Assembly: GCF_001485415.1 (NCBI RefSeq) | Contig: NZ_BCMQ01000010.1 | Location: 31,002-95,001, forward strand | DNA length: 64,000 bases | Direction: 5' to 3' | From: Myroides odoratimimus | Lineage (GTDB): Bacteria > Bacteroidota > Bacteroidia > Flavobacteriales > Flavobacteriaceae | In this document: piece after piece, positions 53,170 to 61,907 of the stretch | Layout of the letters: the number at the start of each line of letters is the position of its first letter | Position numbering within the stretch: position 1 is the stretch's first letter | Position numbers and translations under genes: made by a program | Notes under the pieces: generated by a model | Told to the model about the DNA's origin: nothing | What the model saw: only the letters and a program-made list of their open reading frames with translations | Databases searched by the model: none

Positions 53170-53823
53170 ATGTTTCACAAAGAAGGAACTAAAATCATTT
53201 TCTTTTCATTAGTAATAGCTGCTGTATTAGTAGTTTTAGCTGATGTACTATGTGCTAGTATTCCATGGCTAAGAGTAGTCCTGCAATCAATAGTATTAAT
53301 CTTTTTAATTCTAATATTACAATTCTTTAGAAACCCTGACAGAACTGTTACGGCTGATGATAATAAAATCTTAGCTCCCGTAGACGGTAAAGTTGTTGTT
53401 ATAGAAGAAGTTTACGAACCAGAATACTTTAAAGAAAAAAGATTAATGGTATCTGTGTTCATGTCCCCTATCAATGTACACGTAACACGTTATGCTTTAA
53501 GCGGACTTATCAAATACAGCCAATACCACGCTGGTAAATACTTAGTAGCTTGGCATCCAAAAGCTAGTGAAGAGAACGAGCGTACTACTGTAGTAGTAGA
53601 AAATCCTGTTTTCGGAGAAGTAATGTACAGACAAATCGCTGGAGCATTAGCTAAACGTATTGTTAACTATGCTAAACCAGGTATGCAAGTAGTACAAGGT
53701 ACTGATGCTGGATTTATTAAATTCGGTTCAAGAGTAGACTTATATTTACCATTAGGCACAAAAGTTGATGTGGTATTAAATCAAAAAGCAATTGGTAATA
53801 AAACTGTTATTGCGCACAAATAA
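53170..53823 (+). CDS. psd: Phosphatidylserine decarboxylase-family protein
   Basis: A 217-residue protein of the short (archaeal/Bacteroidota type) phosphatidylserine decarboxylase class. Two helices (about residues 8-55) anchor it; the proenzyme is cut at Gly-Ser in KFGSRVDLYLP near 184, where the serine becomes the pyruvoyl group. ILAPVDGKVVVIEE, FMSPINVHVTRY and SEENERTTVVVENP are conserved. It converts phosphatidylserine to phosphatidylethanolamine. It begins two bases after cdsA and fits the same pathway. Confidence 0.95.
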   Translation: MFHKEGTKIIFFSLVIAAVLVVLADVLCASIPWLRVVLQSIVLIFLILILQFFRNPDRTVTADDNKILAPVDGKVVVIEEVYEPEYFKEKRLMVSVFMSPINVHVTRYALSGLIKYSQYHAGKYLVAWHPKASEENERTTVVVENPVFGEVMYRQIAGALAKRIVNYAKPGMQVVQGTDAGFIKFGSRVDLYLPLGTKVDVVLNQKAIGNKTVIAHK

Positions 53824-53826
53824 ATA

Positions 53827-54099
53827 ATGAGCAATTTAGATTTAGATTTTACAGAAGCATACGAGCGAATTTCAAGAGAGGCTAAGAACCTTCCTCCTGA
53901 TGTAATGTTGCGCATCTATGCTTTTTACAAACAAGCTACAAATGGATTAAGCCACCAAGATTTCGAAGATATGTCTAGTGATCTTAAACGTGCTTTTAAA
54001 TTTAATGCTTGGACACAAGTAAGTCATTTAACAATAGAAGAAGCTAAATTAGAATACATTAAGTTAGCGAAAGAAATATTAGATAATGAAAAAGCTTAA
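53827..54099 (+). CDS. Acyl-CoA-binding protein
   Basis: A 90-residue helical protein of the ACBP family, which carries long-chain acyl-CoA esters. The sequence DFTEAYERISREAKNL, LRIYAFYKQATNG (Tyr-Lys-Gln-Ala-Thr, the acyl-CoA head-group site) and KFNAWTQVSHLTIEEAKLEYI follows the four-helix pattern. ACBPs are mainly eukaryotic and occur in a limited set of bacteria. It lies three bases after psd and overlaps the next gene by 14 bases, so it is likely co-translated with the phospholipid enzymes. Confidence 0.93.
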   Translation: MSNLDLDFTEAYERISREAKNLPPDVMLRIYAFYKQATNGLSHQDFEDMSSDLKRAFKFNAWTQVSHLTIEEAKLEYIKLAKEILDNEKA

Positions 54100-54886
54100 G
54101 GTAACATTAATCACTGTAATCACTCTGAACTTTGTTCTACTTACTTCTTGTAATAACAAGGAAGAACTAACAGAAGTACAGATACCAGAAAGGGAATCTT
54201 TTATCACTAAAAATTCTAACTTTCCGGATCCTAATACTATCAAAACTAAACAAGGACCATTCGAAATGCAAGGTATTGGTCATGGTTTTGGTGATTATGT
54301 TGATATATTAAAACCTGAAAGCGTTTATATACATTACGACAAATACCATCTAAGCTATACTAATAAATTAAACACCTCTGTACATGGTACTCCATTTGAA
54401 AGAGATAGTATATCTGGCTTAGTGGCTAAAATTGATAATAATTACCCTAAACTAAAGAATTTCTCAGGAGCATATTACAATCATAATATCTACTGGCGTT
54501 CTATTTCTCCATTAGAAGAAAAAACTCCTAATGAGAGCCTTAAAAATGCTATAACAGAATCCTTTGGTTCTATGGCAGAGTTTAAGAAAGAGTTTATAAC
54601 GCAAGGAAATGCTCTAATTGGGTCTGGCTGGCTATGGTTAGTACAGGTTAACGGAACATTACAAGTCATTACAACTGTAAACAACGACTCTCCTACAATG
54701 CCTGAAGTAGCTAAAGGAAGTCCTCTTCTGGGAATAGACTTATGGGAACATGCCTATTACCCTACTTACGAAGAAGACATTACAGCCTATTTAGAAATGT
54801 GTTTTAAACATTTGAATTGGGATTATGCTAACAAACTTTATAGACCTAAAGTTATTACTACAACTCCTATTACACAAGTTCAATAA
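54086..54886 (+). CDS. Fe/Mn superoxide dismutase, lipoprotein
   Basis: A 266-residue superoxide dismutase. The N-terminus is a lipoprotein signal peptide ending LLTSC, lipid Cys at residue 22, followed by NNKEEL, which resembles a flavobacterial surface-export signal. Then comes the SOD domain: metal ligands are the His of YIHYDKYH, the His of YYNHNIYW, and Asp and His in DLWEHAYYPTY; GSGWLWLV is also present. Length is about 60 residues more than a cytoplasmic SOD because of the signal and N-terminal extension. The metal (Fe or Mn) is not assigned. It is the last gene of the LUD-cdsA-psd-ACBP run. Confidence 0.93.
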   Translation: MKKLKVTLITVITLNFVLLTSCNNKEELTEVQIPERESFITKNSNFPDPNTIKTKQGPFEMQGIGHGFGDYVDILKPESVYIHYDKYHLSYTNKLNTSVHGTPFERDSISGLVAKIDNNYPKLKNFSGAYYNHNIYWRSISPLEEKTPNESLKNAITESFGSMAEFKKEFITQGNALIGSGWLWLVQVNGTLQVITTVNNDSPTMPEVAKGSPLLGIDLWEHAYYPTYEEDITAYLEMCFKHLNWDYANKLYRPKVITTTPITQVQ

Positions 54887-54903
54887 TAAGATATCATCTA
54901 TAC

Positions 54904-54938
54904 AAAAAAACGCCTACTTTATAAAGTAGGCGTTTTTT
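54904..54938. terminator. Bidirectional terminator between sod and dnaB
   Basis: AAAAAACGCCTACTTT pairs with AAAGTAGGCGTTTTTT with T-runs on both sides; it ends the SOD operon and the convergent dnaB gene. Confidence 0.93.
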
Positions 54939-54948
54939 GTATATTTAG

Positions 54949-56526
54949 TTAAAAAGGAACATCATCATCATTCTGATAGCCCCCTTGGTAACTACCTTGA
55001 CTAGGAGCTGAACCAAATACAGAATCACCAGATGGTAAATTCCCTACAAAGTTCTGTCTATAATCTCCTCCCTCTTGATTATTCATTGCAGATGAGAATG
55101 TATTACCAAATCCAATCATATCATCATCTAAATTATCAAACTTACCGAACTGCCCTAAGAACTTAAGACGAATATTATCTAATCCACCATTTCTGTGTTT
55201 CGCTACGATAAATTCTGCTTGTCCTGCAGTTGGACTTCTTTCCTCATCATCCCATTCTTCAATTTTATAGTACTCTGGACGATAAATAAACGATACAATA
55301 TCCGCATCCTGCTCAATCGCTCCAGACTCCCTTAAATCGGATAATAAAGGCCTTTTAGAAGCACCTCGTGTCTCTACCGCACGAGATAACTGAGATAAGG
55401 CAATAACAGGCACGTCTAATTCTTTTGCCAATGCCTTAAGCGTTCTTGAGATAGTTGAAATCTCTTGCTCACGGTTCCCTCCCCCTTTAGAGTTCCCACC
55501 AGCTGTCATTAACTGTAAATAATCGATAATAATCAATTTAATTCCGTGCTGAGAAGCTAAACGACGAGCTTTAGCTCTTAAGTCAAAAATAGATAAAGAC
55601 GGAGTATCATCTATATACAATGGTGCACGCTCTAAGTCTTTTACTTTTACGTTTAATTGTTCCCACTCATGTGTTTCTAATTTTCCTGTACGCAGTTTTT
55701 CTGATGAAAGTCCTGTCTCCGAAGAAATAAGACGTGTAATCAACTGTACAGAAGACATCTCTAATGAGAAAACCGCAACACCAGCACCTGTCTCAATAGC
55801 AATATTTCTAGCCATAGATAATACAAAGGCTGTCTTCCCCATACCAGGACGAGCTGCTATAATAATCAAGTCACTTGGTTGCCATCCAGACGTAAGCTCA
55901 TCTAACTTATGGAAACCTGTTGCTAATCCACTTAGTCCTTCTTTAGTACTGATTTCCTCAATTCTTTTCTTTGCTTGCGCAACTAAAGACTGAGCTGTCT
56001 CCGAACTTTTCTTTATATTTCCTTGTGTAACTTCATATAATCTAGATTCAGCTTTATCTAATAAGTCAAATACATCACTTGTCTCATCATAAGCATCTTC
56101 AATTATCTCATTCGAAATACGTATCAAACTACGTTGAATGAATTTCTGTAAAATAATGCGTGAATGGAATTCAATATGCGCAGAAGAAGTAATCTTTTGT
56201 GTAAGACTAACCAGGTAATAATCACCACCAACTTGATCTAATTTACCATTCTTACGCAATTGCGTAGATACAGTTAATAAATCTATAGGTTGATTACTTA
56301 CGAATAATTGATCGATTGCTTCAAATATATGTTTGTGAGCATCTTTATAGAAAGCATCAGGTTGTAATATATCAATAACCTCATCAATACCTTTCTTATC
56401 AATCATCATGGCTCCCAATACAGCCTCTTCTAAGTCAATAGCCTGTGGTGGAAGTTTTCCTTTCTCTAAAGACACAACTTCTCTAGAAAAAGATTGCTTT
56501 GGTCTAAATTCTTTTGCTTGTTCCAT
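54949..56526 (-). CDS. dnaB: Replicative DNA helicase DnaB
   Basis: A 525-residue hexameric helicase that unwinds DNA at the replication fork. The N-terminal domain (about 25-130, DLEEAVLGAMMIDKKG) is followed by the RecA-like domain with Walker A AARPGMGKTAF near residue 225 and IIIDYLQLMT near 332, then SRAVETRGASKRPLLSDLRESGAIEQDADIV-type segment in the middle of the motor. The C-terminal 60 residues are Gly, Asp and Gln rich. No intein is visible. It is about 50-80 residues longer than the enteric enzyme through its tails. Confidence 0.97.
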   Translation of the reverse strand: MEQAKEFRPKQSFSREVVSLEKGKLPPQAIDLEEAVLGAMMIDKKGIDEVIDILQPDAFYKDAHKHIFEAIDQLFVSNQPIDLLTVSTQLRKNGKLDQVGGDYYLVSLTQKITSSAHIEFHSRIILQKFIQRSLIRISNEIIEDAYDETSDVFDLLDKAESRLYEVTQGNIKKSSETAQSLVAQAKKRIEEISTKEGLSGLATGFHKLDELTSGWQPSDLIIIAARPGMGKTAFVLSMARNIAIETGAGVAVFSLEMSSVQLITRLISSETGLSSEKLRTGKLETHEWEQLNVKVKDLERAPLYIDDTPSLSIFDLRAKARRLASQHGIKLIIIDYLQLMTAGGNSKGGGNREQEISTISRTLKALAKELDVPVIALSQLSRAVETRGASKRPLLSDLRESGAIEQDADIVSFIYRPEYYKIEEWDDEERSPTAGQAEFIVAKHRNGGLDNIRLKFLGQFGKFDNLDDDMIGFGNTFSSAMNNQEGGDYRQNFVGNLPSGDSVFGSAPSQGSYQGGYQNDDDVPF

Positions 56527-56607
56527 AATGCGAAATTAATCCTTTTTGACGATAACTCAATCCTTATTTATACAATTAGCTTGTTAATAAGATAACTAAT
56601 AATTAGT

Positions 56608-56641
56608 GAAAAAAAAATCCGAGATAGACTCTCGGATTTTA
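56608..56641 (-). terminator. Terminator after accA
   Basis: On the minus strand AAATCCGAGA pairs with TCTCGGATTT across five bases and a T-run follows. Confidence 0.9.
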
Positions 56642-56661
56642 GTATTTCTATATATTCAGAA

Positions 56662-57615
56662 CTAGTCTTTATACTCACCCATTTCGAAGTATTTCTCCAT
56701 GCGTTTTTCTATTAACTTATCTGTTGATAACTTAGCTAAGCTACTATATGTATCTACGATATATTTCTTAACAGTAGCGAAAGTTTCTTCTCTATTAGTA
56801 TGTGCTCCTCCAAGTGGTTCTGGAATGATATCATCAACTAATTTGTTTTTCTTCATATCATAAGAAGTCAACTTTAAAGCATCTGCTGCTCTTTCTTTAT
56901 ACTCCCAACTTCTCCATAAAATAGAAGAACATGATTCTGGTGAAATTACAGAATACCAAGTATTCTCTAACATCGTTACTTTATCACCAACACCAATACC
57001 TAAGGCACCTCCTGAAGCTCCTTCACCTACGATAATACAGATGATAGGCACTTTAATACGGAACATTTCATAGATATTACGAGCGATAGCTTCACCTTGT
57101 CCTCTTTCTTCTGCTTCTAAACCTGGGTATGCACCTGGAGTATCAATCAAAGTGACAATAGGAATATTAAACTTCTCTGCCATTTGCATTAAACGCAAAG
57201 CTTTTCTATATCCTTCTGGATTAGCCATACCGAAGTTTCTATACTGTCTAGTCTTAGTATTATATCCTTTTTGTTGACCAACGAACATAAAACTTTGATC
57301 ACCAATCTTACCAAGACCACCTACCATTGCTTTGTCGTCTTTTACATTTCTATCACCAAAAAGCTCTAGGAAAGTATCTCCACATAAAGCCTTAATATAA
57401 TCTAATGTATAAGGTCTATTAGGGTGTCTAGACAATTGAACTCTCTGCCAAGCAGTCAAGTTTTTGTATATATTCTTCTTAGTTTCTTCTAATTTCTTCT
57501 CAATTTGCTTACAAGTTGCTGACACATCAACATCAGATTCTTCACCGATCAAAGCACATTTATTCAGCTGTTCTTCAAGCTCTTTAATTGGAAGTTCAAA
57601 ATCTAAATATTCCAT
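56662..57615 (-). CDS. accA: Acetyl-CoA carboxylase carboxyltransferase subunit alpha
   Basis: A 317-residue subunit of acetyl-CoA carboxylase, the first step of fatty-acid synthesis. It starts with [17 protein letters not shown], then the crotonase-like core with [42 protein letters not shown] and [12 protein letters not shown]. Length matches AccA, and the protein has no fused AccD. It is probably a single gene transcribed on its own; the biotin ligase that modifies the partner BCCP is also in the window. Confidence 0.97.
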   Translation of the reverse strand: MEYLDFELPIKELEEQLNKCALIGEESDVDVSATCKQIEKKLEETKKNIYKNLTAWQRVQLSRHPNRPYTLDYIKALCGDTFLELFGDRNVKDDKAMVGGLGKIGDQSFMFVGQQKGYNTKTRQYRNFGMANPEGYRKALRLMQMAEKFNIPIVTLIDTPGAYPGLEAEERGQGEAIARNIYEMFRIKVPIICIIVGEGASGGALGIGVGDKVTMLENTWYSVISPESCSSILWRSWEYKERAADALKLTSYDMKKNKLVDDIIPEPLGGAHTNREETFATVKKYIVDTYSSLAKLSTDKLIEKRMEKYFEMGEYKD

Positions 57616-57678
57616 TTATGATTAAGTTTTAGTTTCAATTACGAATGACAAAGATAAAACAATACTCGGATAGATAAG

Positions 57679-58572
57679 CTATCTAGTACTAAGTTTTCTC
57701 TTTTTTCTATTTTTAACAATACCATTTAGTACCACTGTACTCAAAATCAACAGGGCTCCTATATAAAACTCCAAGGTCATTTTCTCACTGTCTTTAAAGA
57801 TGGCCACAGCTAATAAAATACCATACACAGGTTCTAGGTTAATAGTCAGCATCACTGTAAAAGGTGTTAAATAGCGCATAATATAGACTGAACCTAAAAA
57901 AGCAAATGCTGTACATACTGTACCTAAAAGTAAAAGCCACATCCAATCATTTAGACTAACCTCAAAAAATTCTATAGTAAAACCTCCTGTAATCAATAAT
58001 ACTAAGGAAAGAACTATAAGTCCTCCTAACATTTCGTAAAATGTAATAACTGGAGCAGCAGTATGCACGATTAGTTTACTATTAATAATAGAAAACAAAG
58101 CTGACAAACAAGCTGCAATTAGTCCTAAGAGTATTCCTTCTATATACTCTCCACTCACACTAAAGATTAAAGTCAAAGCACATATAACTACAAAGCCAAA
58201 GAACACTTCATAGCTTACTACCTTTCTCTTTAAAATTAATGGTTCTAAAATGGAGGCAAAAAAGGCTCCTGTGGACAAACAAGCTAATGTGATAGAAATA
58301 TTAGAAACCTTTATGGCTAAAAAGAAAGTTAGCCAGTGTAGCGCAATAACTACACCTGCTCCTAAAAACTGTATAATACGATGTTTGGGCGCTTTTATAG
58401 ATTGCTTTGTAAAAACATAAAATACTAATAATGTAATTACTGCTATTAAAATTCGATACCATACTAATGGCAGAGCTTCTAGAGAAATTAATTGTCCTAG
58501 AATTGCTGTAAATCCCCATATAAAAACAATTAAATGGAGATATATCTGACTTTTTATATTATCTGCGAGCAT
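57679..58572 (-). CDS. EamA/DMT family transporter
   Basis: A 297-residue inner-membrane protein with about ten hydrophobic segments in two repeated halves, the EamA layout. The opening IYLHLIVFIWGFTAILGQLIS and the second-half start LLGTVCTAFAFLGSVYIMRYL are typical, as is a basic C-terminus (KNRKKRKLSTR). Members move amino acids or other small metabolites; the substrate is unknown. Its start overlaps the end of the LptG-type gene by 14 bases, so they are one transcription unit. Confidence 0.88.
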   Translation of the reverse strand: MLADNIKSQIYLHLIVFIWGFTAILGQLISLEALPLVWYRILIAVITLLVFYVFTKQSIKAPKHRIIQFLGAGVVIALHWLTFFLAIKVSNISITLACLSTGAFFASILEPLILKRKVVSYEVFFGFVVICALTLIFSVSGEYIEGILLGLIAACLSALFSIINSKLIVHTAAPVITFYEMLGGLIVLSLVLLITGGFTIEFFEVSLNDWMWLLLLGTVCTAFAFLGSVYIMRYLTPFTVMLTINLEPVYGILLAVAIFKDSEKMTLEFYIGALLILSTVVLNGIVKNRKKRKLSTR

Positions 58573-59632
58573 TTCGAAGTAAGAATATTGCTAGAATACC
58601 AAAAACAACATTAGGTAGCCATACCGCTACTAAAGGTGGAATACTAGACGCTTCTGCCAATGTACCAAATATCTTATCAAAGAAGACATAGATAAATGCT
58701 AAAGCAATCCCTATGGCTAAGTTCATTCCCATCCCTCCTCTTCTCTTCATAGAAGAAACAGATACCGCAATAATCGTTAGAATAAACGCTGATACAGGTA
58801 CACTATATTTTTTATACAAAACGACTAAATATACATTAATATTAGAAGACCCTCTCATTTGCTCCTTTTCTATGAATCGTTTTAAAGGCCCTAATTGCAT
58901 TGTTTCTGCAGCGTATACTACAGGAGTAAGATCATCTATATCGAAGTCAAGCTTCATTTCTTTCTCATCAGCTCTTTCAAAATGATCTTCAGTTTCACCT
59001 ATCTCTCTATTAAAATAACTAAATAACGTATAGGTCTCTGTCTCAGGATTCCATACAATACGGTTAGCCGTCGTTTTTGAAGTCATCTTATTTCCATCGA
59101 ATACTTCTAATGAAAAGTTATATCCTGTCTTACTATTGTAGTTAAAGTTACTTACATAAATAAACTCAGTAGGGCTAATTTGTCGATATACGTTCTGGCT
59201 CTCCCGTACCTCTGTACTCTTCATATACTTATAACGGAAATCATTATACCCTTGACTAGCTTTAGGTACAATAAAAACAGACATTACTAAAGCAAAAATA
59301 GAAATGAAAGTAGCCCCGATAATATAAGGTCGTAAAAAACGAGTAAAGGAAATTCCCGAACTAAGTATTGCTACAATTTCTGTATTATTAGCTAGCTTAG
59401 AAGTAAACCAGATAATAGAGATAAATAACAATATAGGAAACAACATATTAGCAAAATAGATTGTAAAGTCCAAGTAGTACATTAGTACTGCTGGCAAGGG
59501 TACCTTATTTGCTAATATCTTGTTTATTTTTTCAGAAACATCAATTATGATTCCTATAGGCACAAAAAGCAATAATAACACAAAGAACGTTACTAAGTAT
59601 CTTTTGAGTATATACCAATCTAATATTTTCAT
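58559..59632 (-). CDS. LptF/LptG family permease
   Basis: A 357-residue inner-membrane protein of the YjgP/YjgQ family. Two to three N-terminal helices (residues 10-115) start with LDWYILKRYLVTFFVLLLLF, a large periplasmic beta-jellyroll region follows (about 130-260), and three C-terminal helices end it. These proteins pair with LptB2 to extract lipopolysaccharide from the inner membrane. Whether it is LptF or LptG is not decided from this copy alone. It begins 38 bases after tgt on the same strand. Confidence 0.93.
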   Translation of the reverse strand: MKILDWYILKRYLVTFFVLLLLFVPIGIIIDVSEKINKILANKVPLPAVLMYYLDFTIYFANMLFPILLFISIIWFTSKLANNTEIVAILSSGISFTRFLRPYIIGATFISIFALVMSVFIVPKASQGYNDFRYKYMKSTEVRESQNVYRQISPTEFIYVSNFNYNSKTGYNFSLEVFDGNKMTSKTTANRIVWNPETETYTLFSYFNREIGETEDHFERADEKEMKLDFDIDDLTPVVYAAETMQLGPLKRFIEKEQMRGSSNINVYLVVLYKKYSVPVSAFILTIIAVSVSSMKRRGGMGMNLAIGIALAFIYVFFDKIFGTLAEASSIPPLVAVWLPNVVFGILAIFLLRNARR

Positions 59633-59670
59633 ATAATTACTATTTGATGCTTCTTTATATTTTGATTAAA

Positions 59671-60801
59671 TTATAAACGGTTATCCATTTGTTTCACCAT
59701 CTTATTTTTCCACTCTGTAAAAGTACCTGCTAAAATCTGACGACGAGCTTCACGTACTAACCATAAATAGAATCCTAAGTTGTGTATCGTTGCGATTTGT
59801 TTACCTAATGATTCATTAGCTGCAAACAAGTGACGTAAATAAGCTTTTGAATAAGCTGTATCTACCCATGTATATCCATTCTCATCAATAGGAGAGAAAT
59901 CATCTTCCCATTTCTTATTTTTCATATTCATAGATCCATGAGCTGTGAATAACATACCATTACGAGCATTACGCGTTGGCATTACACAGTCAAACATATC
60001 TACTCCTAAAGCAATATTCTCTAGAATATTAATAGGAGTACCTACTCCCATTAAATAACGAGGTTTGTCCTTTGGTAAAATATTAGTTACTAATTCTGTC
60101 ATTGCATACATTTCTTCTGCTGGCTCACCTACTGATAACCCTCCAATGGCATTACCATCAGCACCTATATTAGCAATATACTCTGCAGACTGTTCACGTA
60201 AATCCTTAAAAGTACTTCCTTGTACAATAGGGAATAACGTTTGAGAATACCCATACATCTCTGGTACTTTAGTTAAATGATCTACACATCTATCTAACCA
60301 TCTATGTGTACGATGCATAGATCTCTTAGCATATCTATAATCACATGGATAAGGAGTACACTCATCAAAAGCCATAATAATATCAGCCCCGATAGTACGT
60401 TGAATCTCCATTACGCTCTCTGGTGAAAAGAAATGATAAGAACCATCAATATGAGACTTAAACTTCACCCCTTCTTCTTTAATCTTTCTATTAGATGATA
60501 AAGAATATACCTGAAATCCTCCACTATCTGTTAAGATATTACGATCCCAGTTCATAAACTTGTGTAACCCTCCTGCCTGTTTAAGAATCTCCATTTTAGG
60601 TCTTAAATAAAGGTGATAAGTATTACCTAAAATAATGTCAGGATTAATCTCTTCTGATAATTCACGTTGATGAACTCCTTTAACAGAAGCTACAGTACCA
60701 ACTGGCATAAAAATAGGTGTCTCAATAACACCGTGATCAAGCGTAATCTTCCCAGCACGTGCACGAGAATTTACGTCTGTATGTAATAAATCGAACTTCA
60801 T
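59671..60801 (-). CDS. tgt: Queuine tRNA-ribosyltransferase, zinc-cysteine-less form
   Basis: A 376-residue TIM-barrel enzyme that swaps guanine-34 of His, Asn, Asp and Tyr tRNAs for a queuine precursor. DSGGFQVYSL near residue 92 and the nucleophile Asp in the DMFDCVMPTRNARNG segment near 270 are present. The C-terminal segment normally carrying C-x-C-x-x-C (DPxCxCxxC) reads SPIDENGYTWVDTAYSKAYL, with no cysteine, while the usual fourth ligand His in TIHNLGFY is kept. The site therefore probably lacks zinc or binds it otherwise. As far as I recall, this is common in Bacteroidota. The gene heads a run with the LptG-type and EamA genes. Confidence 0.93.
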   Translation of the reverse strand: MKFDLLHTDVNSRARAGKITLDHGVIETPIFMPVGTVASVKGVHQRELSEEINPDIILGNTYHLYLRPKMEILKQAGGLHKFMNWDRNILTDSGGFQVYSLSSNRKIKEEGVKFKSHIDGSYHFFSPESVMEIQRTIGADIIMAFDECTPYPCDYRYAKRSMHRTHRWLDRCVDHLTKVPEMYGYSQTLFPIVQGSTFKDLREQSAEYIANIGADGNAIGGLSVGEPAEEMYAMTELVTNILPKDKPRYLMGVGTPINILENIALGVDMFDCVMPTRNARNGMLFTAHGSMNMKNKKWEDDFSPIDENGYTWVDTAYSKAYLRHLFAANESLGKQIATIHNLGFYLWLVREARRQILAGTFTEWKNKMVKQMDNRL

Positions 60802-60891
60802 AATTATTATTTACAACTCGCAAAGATAAAGCAAAACTATGGATGCTTTTAATTTTTAATATTTTTTTCTATTCTACTCTCAAACGAACTC

Positions 60892-61905
60892 TTACTGAAC
60901 TTTTCTTCTTAAAATAAGCCATATTACAATAGGCGCTCCGAATATAGAAGTAACAGCATTAATAGGCAACAAGAACTGCTCTCCTTTTATTTGGGTAAGC
61001 ATATCACATATCAACATTAAGACTCCTCCTAATAAAGCTGTAGTAATAATCAAATAGCGATGACTACTCACTTTTAATATAAGTCTCGCTATATGAGGCA
61101 CTGCTAATCCGATAAACGCAATAGGTCCTACTAATGCAGTCGATATCCCTGCTAGAAGACTAGTGACTAAAATAATCATATTACGCGCCTTCTTAACATT
61201 AATCCCCATAGAAGATGCGTAATTATCACCCAATAACATTGCGTCTAAAGCTCTAATAAGTAACATACTTCCTAATACTCCTATCCCAACAACAATAGCA
61301 AAAAGAGTAATACTTTCCCAACTCAAGTTACCTAAACTTCCCAATGACCAAAACGCAAAACGCTTTAACTGCTCTGCAGAACTAAAATAGGTCAATATAC
61401 CAACTATCGCATTAGCAAAGCTTCCAAACATTAATCCTACAATTAGAACAGTAACTGTATTTCGGACAGAATTAGAAACTAATAACACTAAAAAAAGTAA
61501 ACCTAAGCTTCCTAAAATAGATACAAGAGCGATACCATAAGTAGAAGTAAAAATAGAAACAACAGTTGTTGGTAAAAAAGATACACCTAATATCAATATA
61601 GCAACACCTAAGCTCGCTCCAGAACTTATTCCTAACACATAACTTTCTGCCATAGGGTTCCGAAACAGCGTCTGCATAAGCAGCCCACTTATAGAAAGGG
61701 CTACTCCTACCAGAACAGCTACAATGGCTTTAGGCAATCTATAATTAAGAATAATATAACGCCATGTCTCTTTCACCTCTTCCTCTCCTAGTAGCACACT
61801 TATCACTTTACTAAAAGGAATATGTATACTACCCATAGATATATTGAAAATAAACAGGATTAACAAAGCTATCACTAAACCTATGATACCAAATTTTTTA
61901 CTCAT
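60892..61905 (-). CDS. FecCD-family ABC permease for iron complexes
   Basis: A 337-residue inner-membrane permease with about nine to ten helices. It shows family hallmarks: YRLPKAIVAVLVGVALSISGLLMQTLFRNP, GISSGASLGVAIL, and GPIAFIGLAVPHIARL toward the end. It forms a homodimer in importers of siderophore, heme or cobalamin. It starts two bases after the binding-protein gene. The ATPase subunit is not in this window beside it; the next gene is tgt. Confidence 0.93.
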   Translation of the reverse strand: MSKKFGIIGLVIALLILFIFNISMGSIHIPFSKVISVLLGEEEVKETWRYIILNYRLPKAIVAVLVGVALSISGLLMQTLFRNPMAESYVLGISSGASLGVAILILGVSFLPTTVVSIFTSTYGIALVSILGSLGLLFLVLLVSNSVRNTVTVLIVGLMFGSFANAIVGILTYFSSAEQLKRFAFWSLGSLGNLSWESITLFAIVVGIGVLGSMLLIRALDAMLLGDNYASSMGINVKKARNMIILVTSLLAGISTALVGPIAFIGLAVPHIARLILKVSSHRYLIITTALLGGVLMLICDMLTQIKGEQFLLPINAVTSIFGAPIVIWLILRRKVQ

Positions 61906-61907
61906 AA

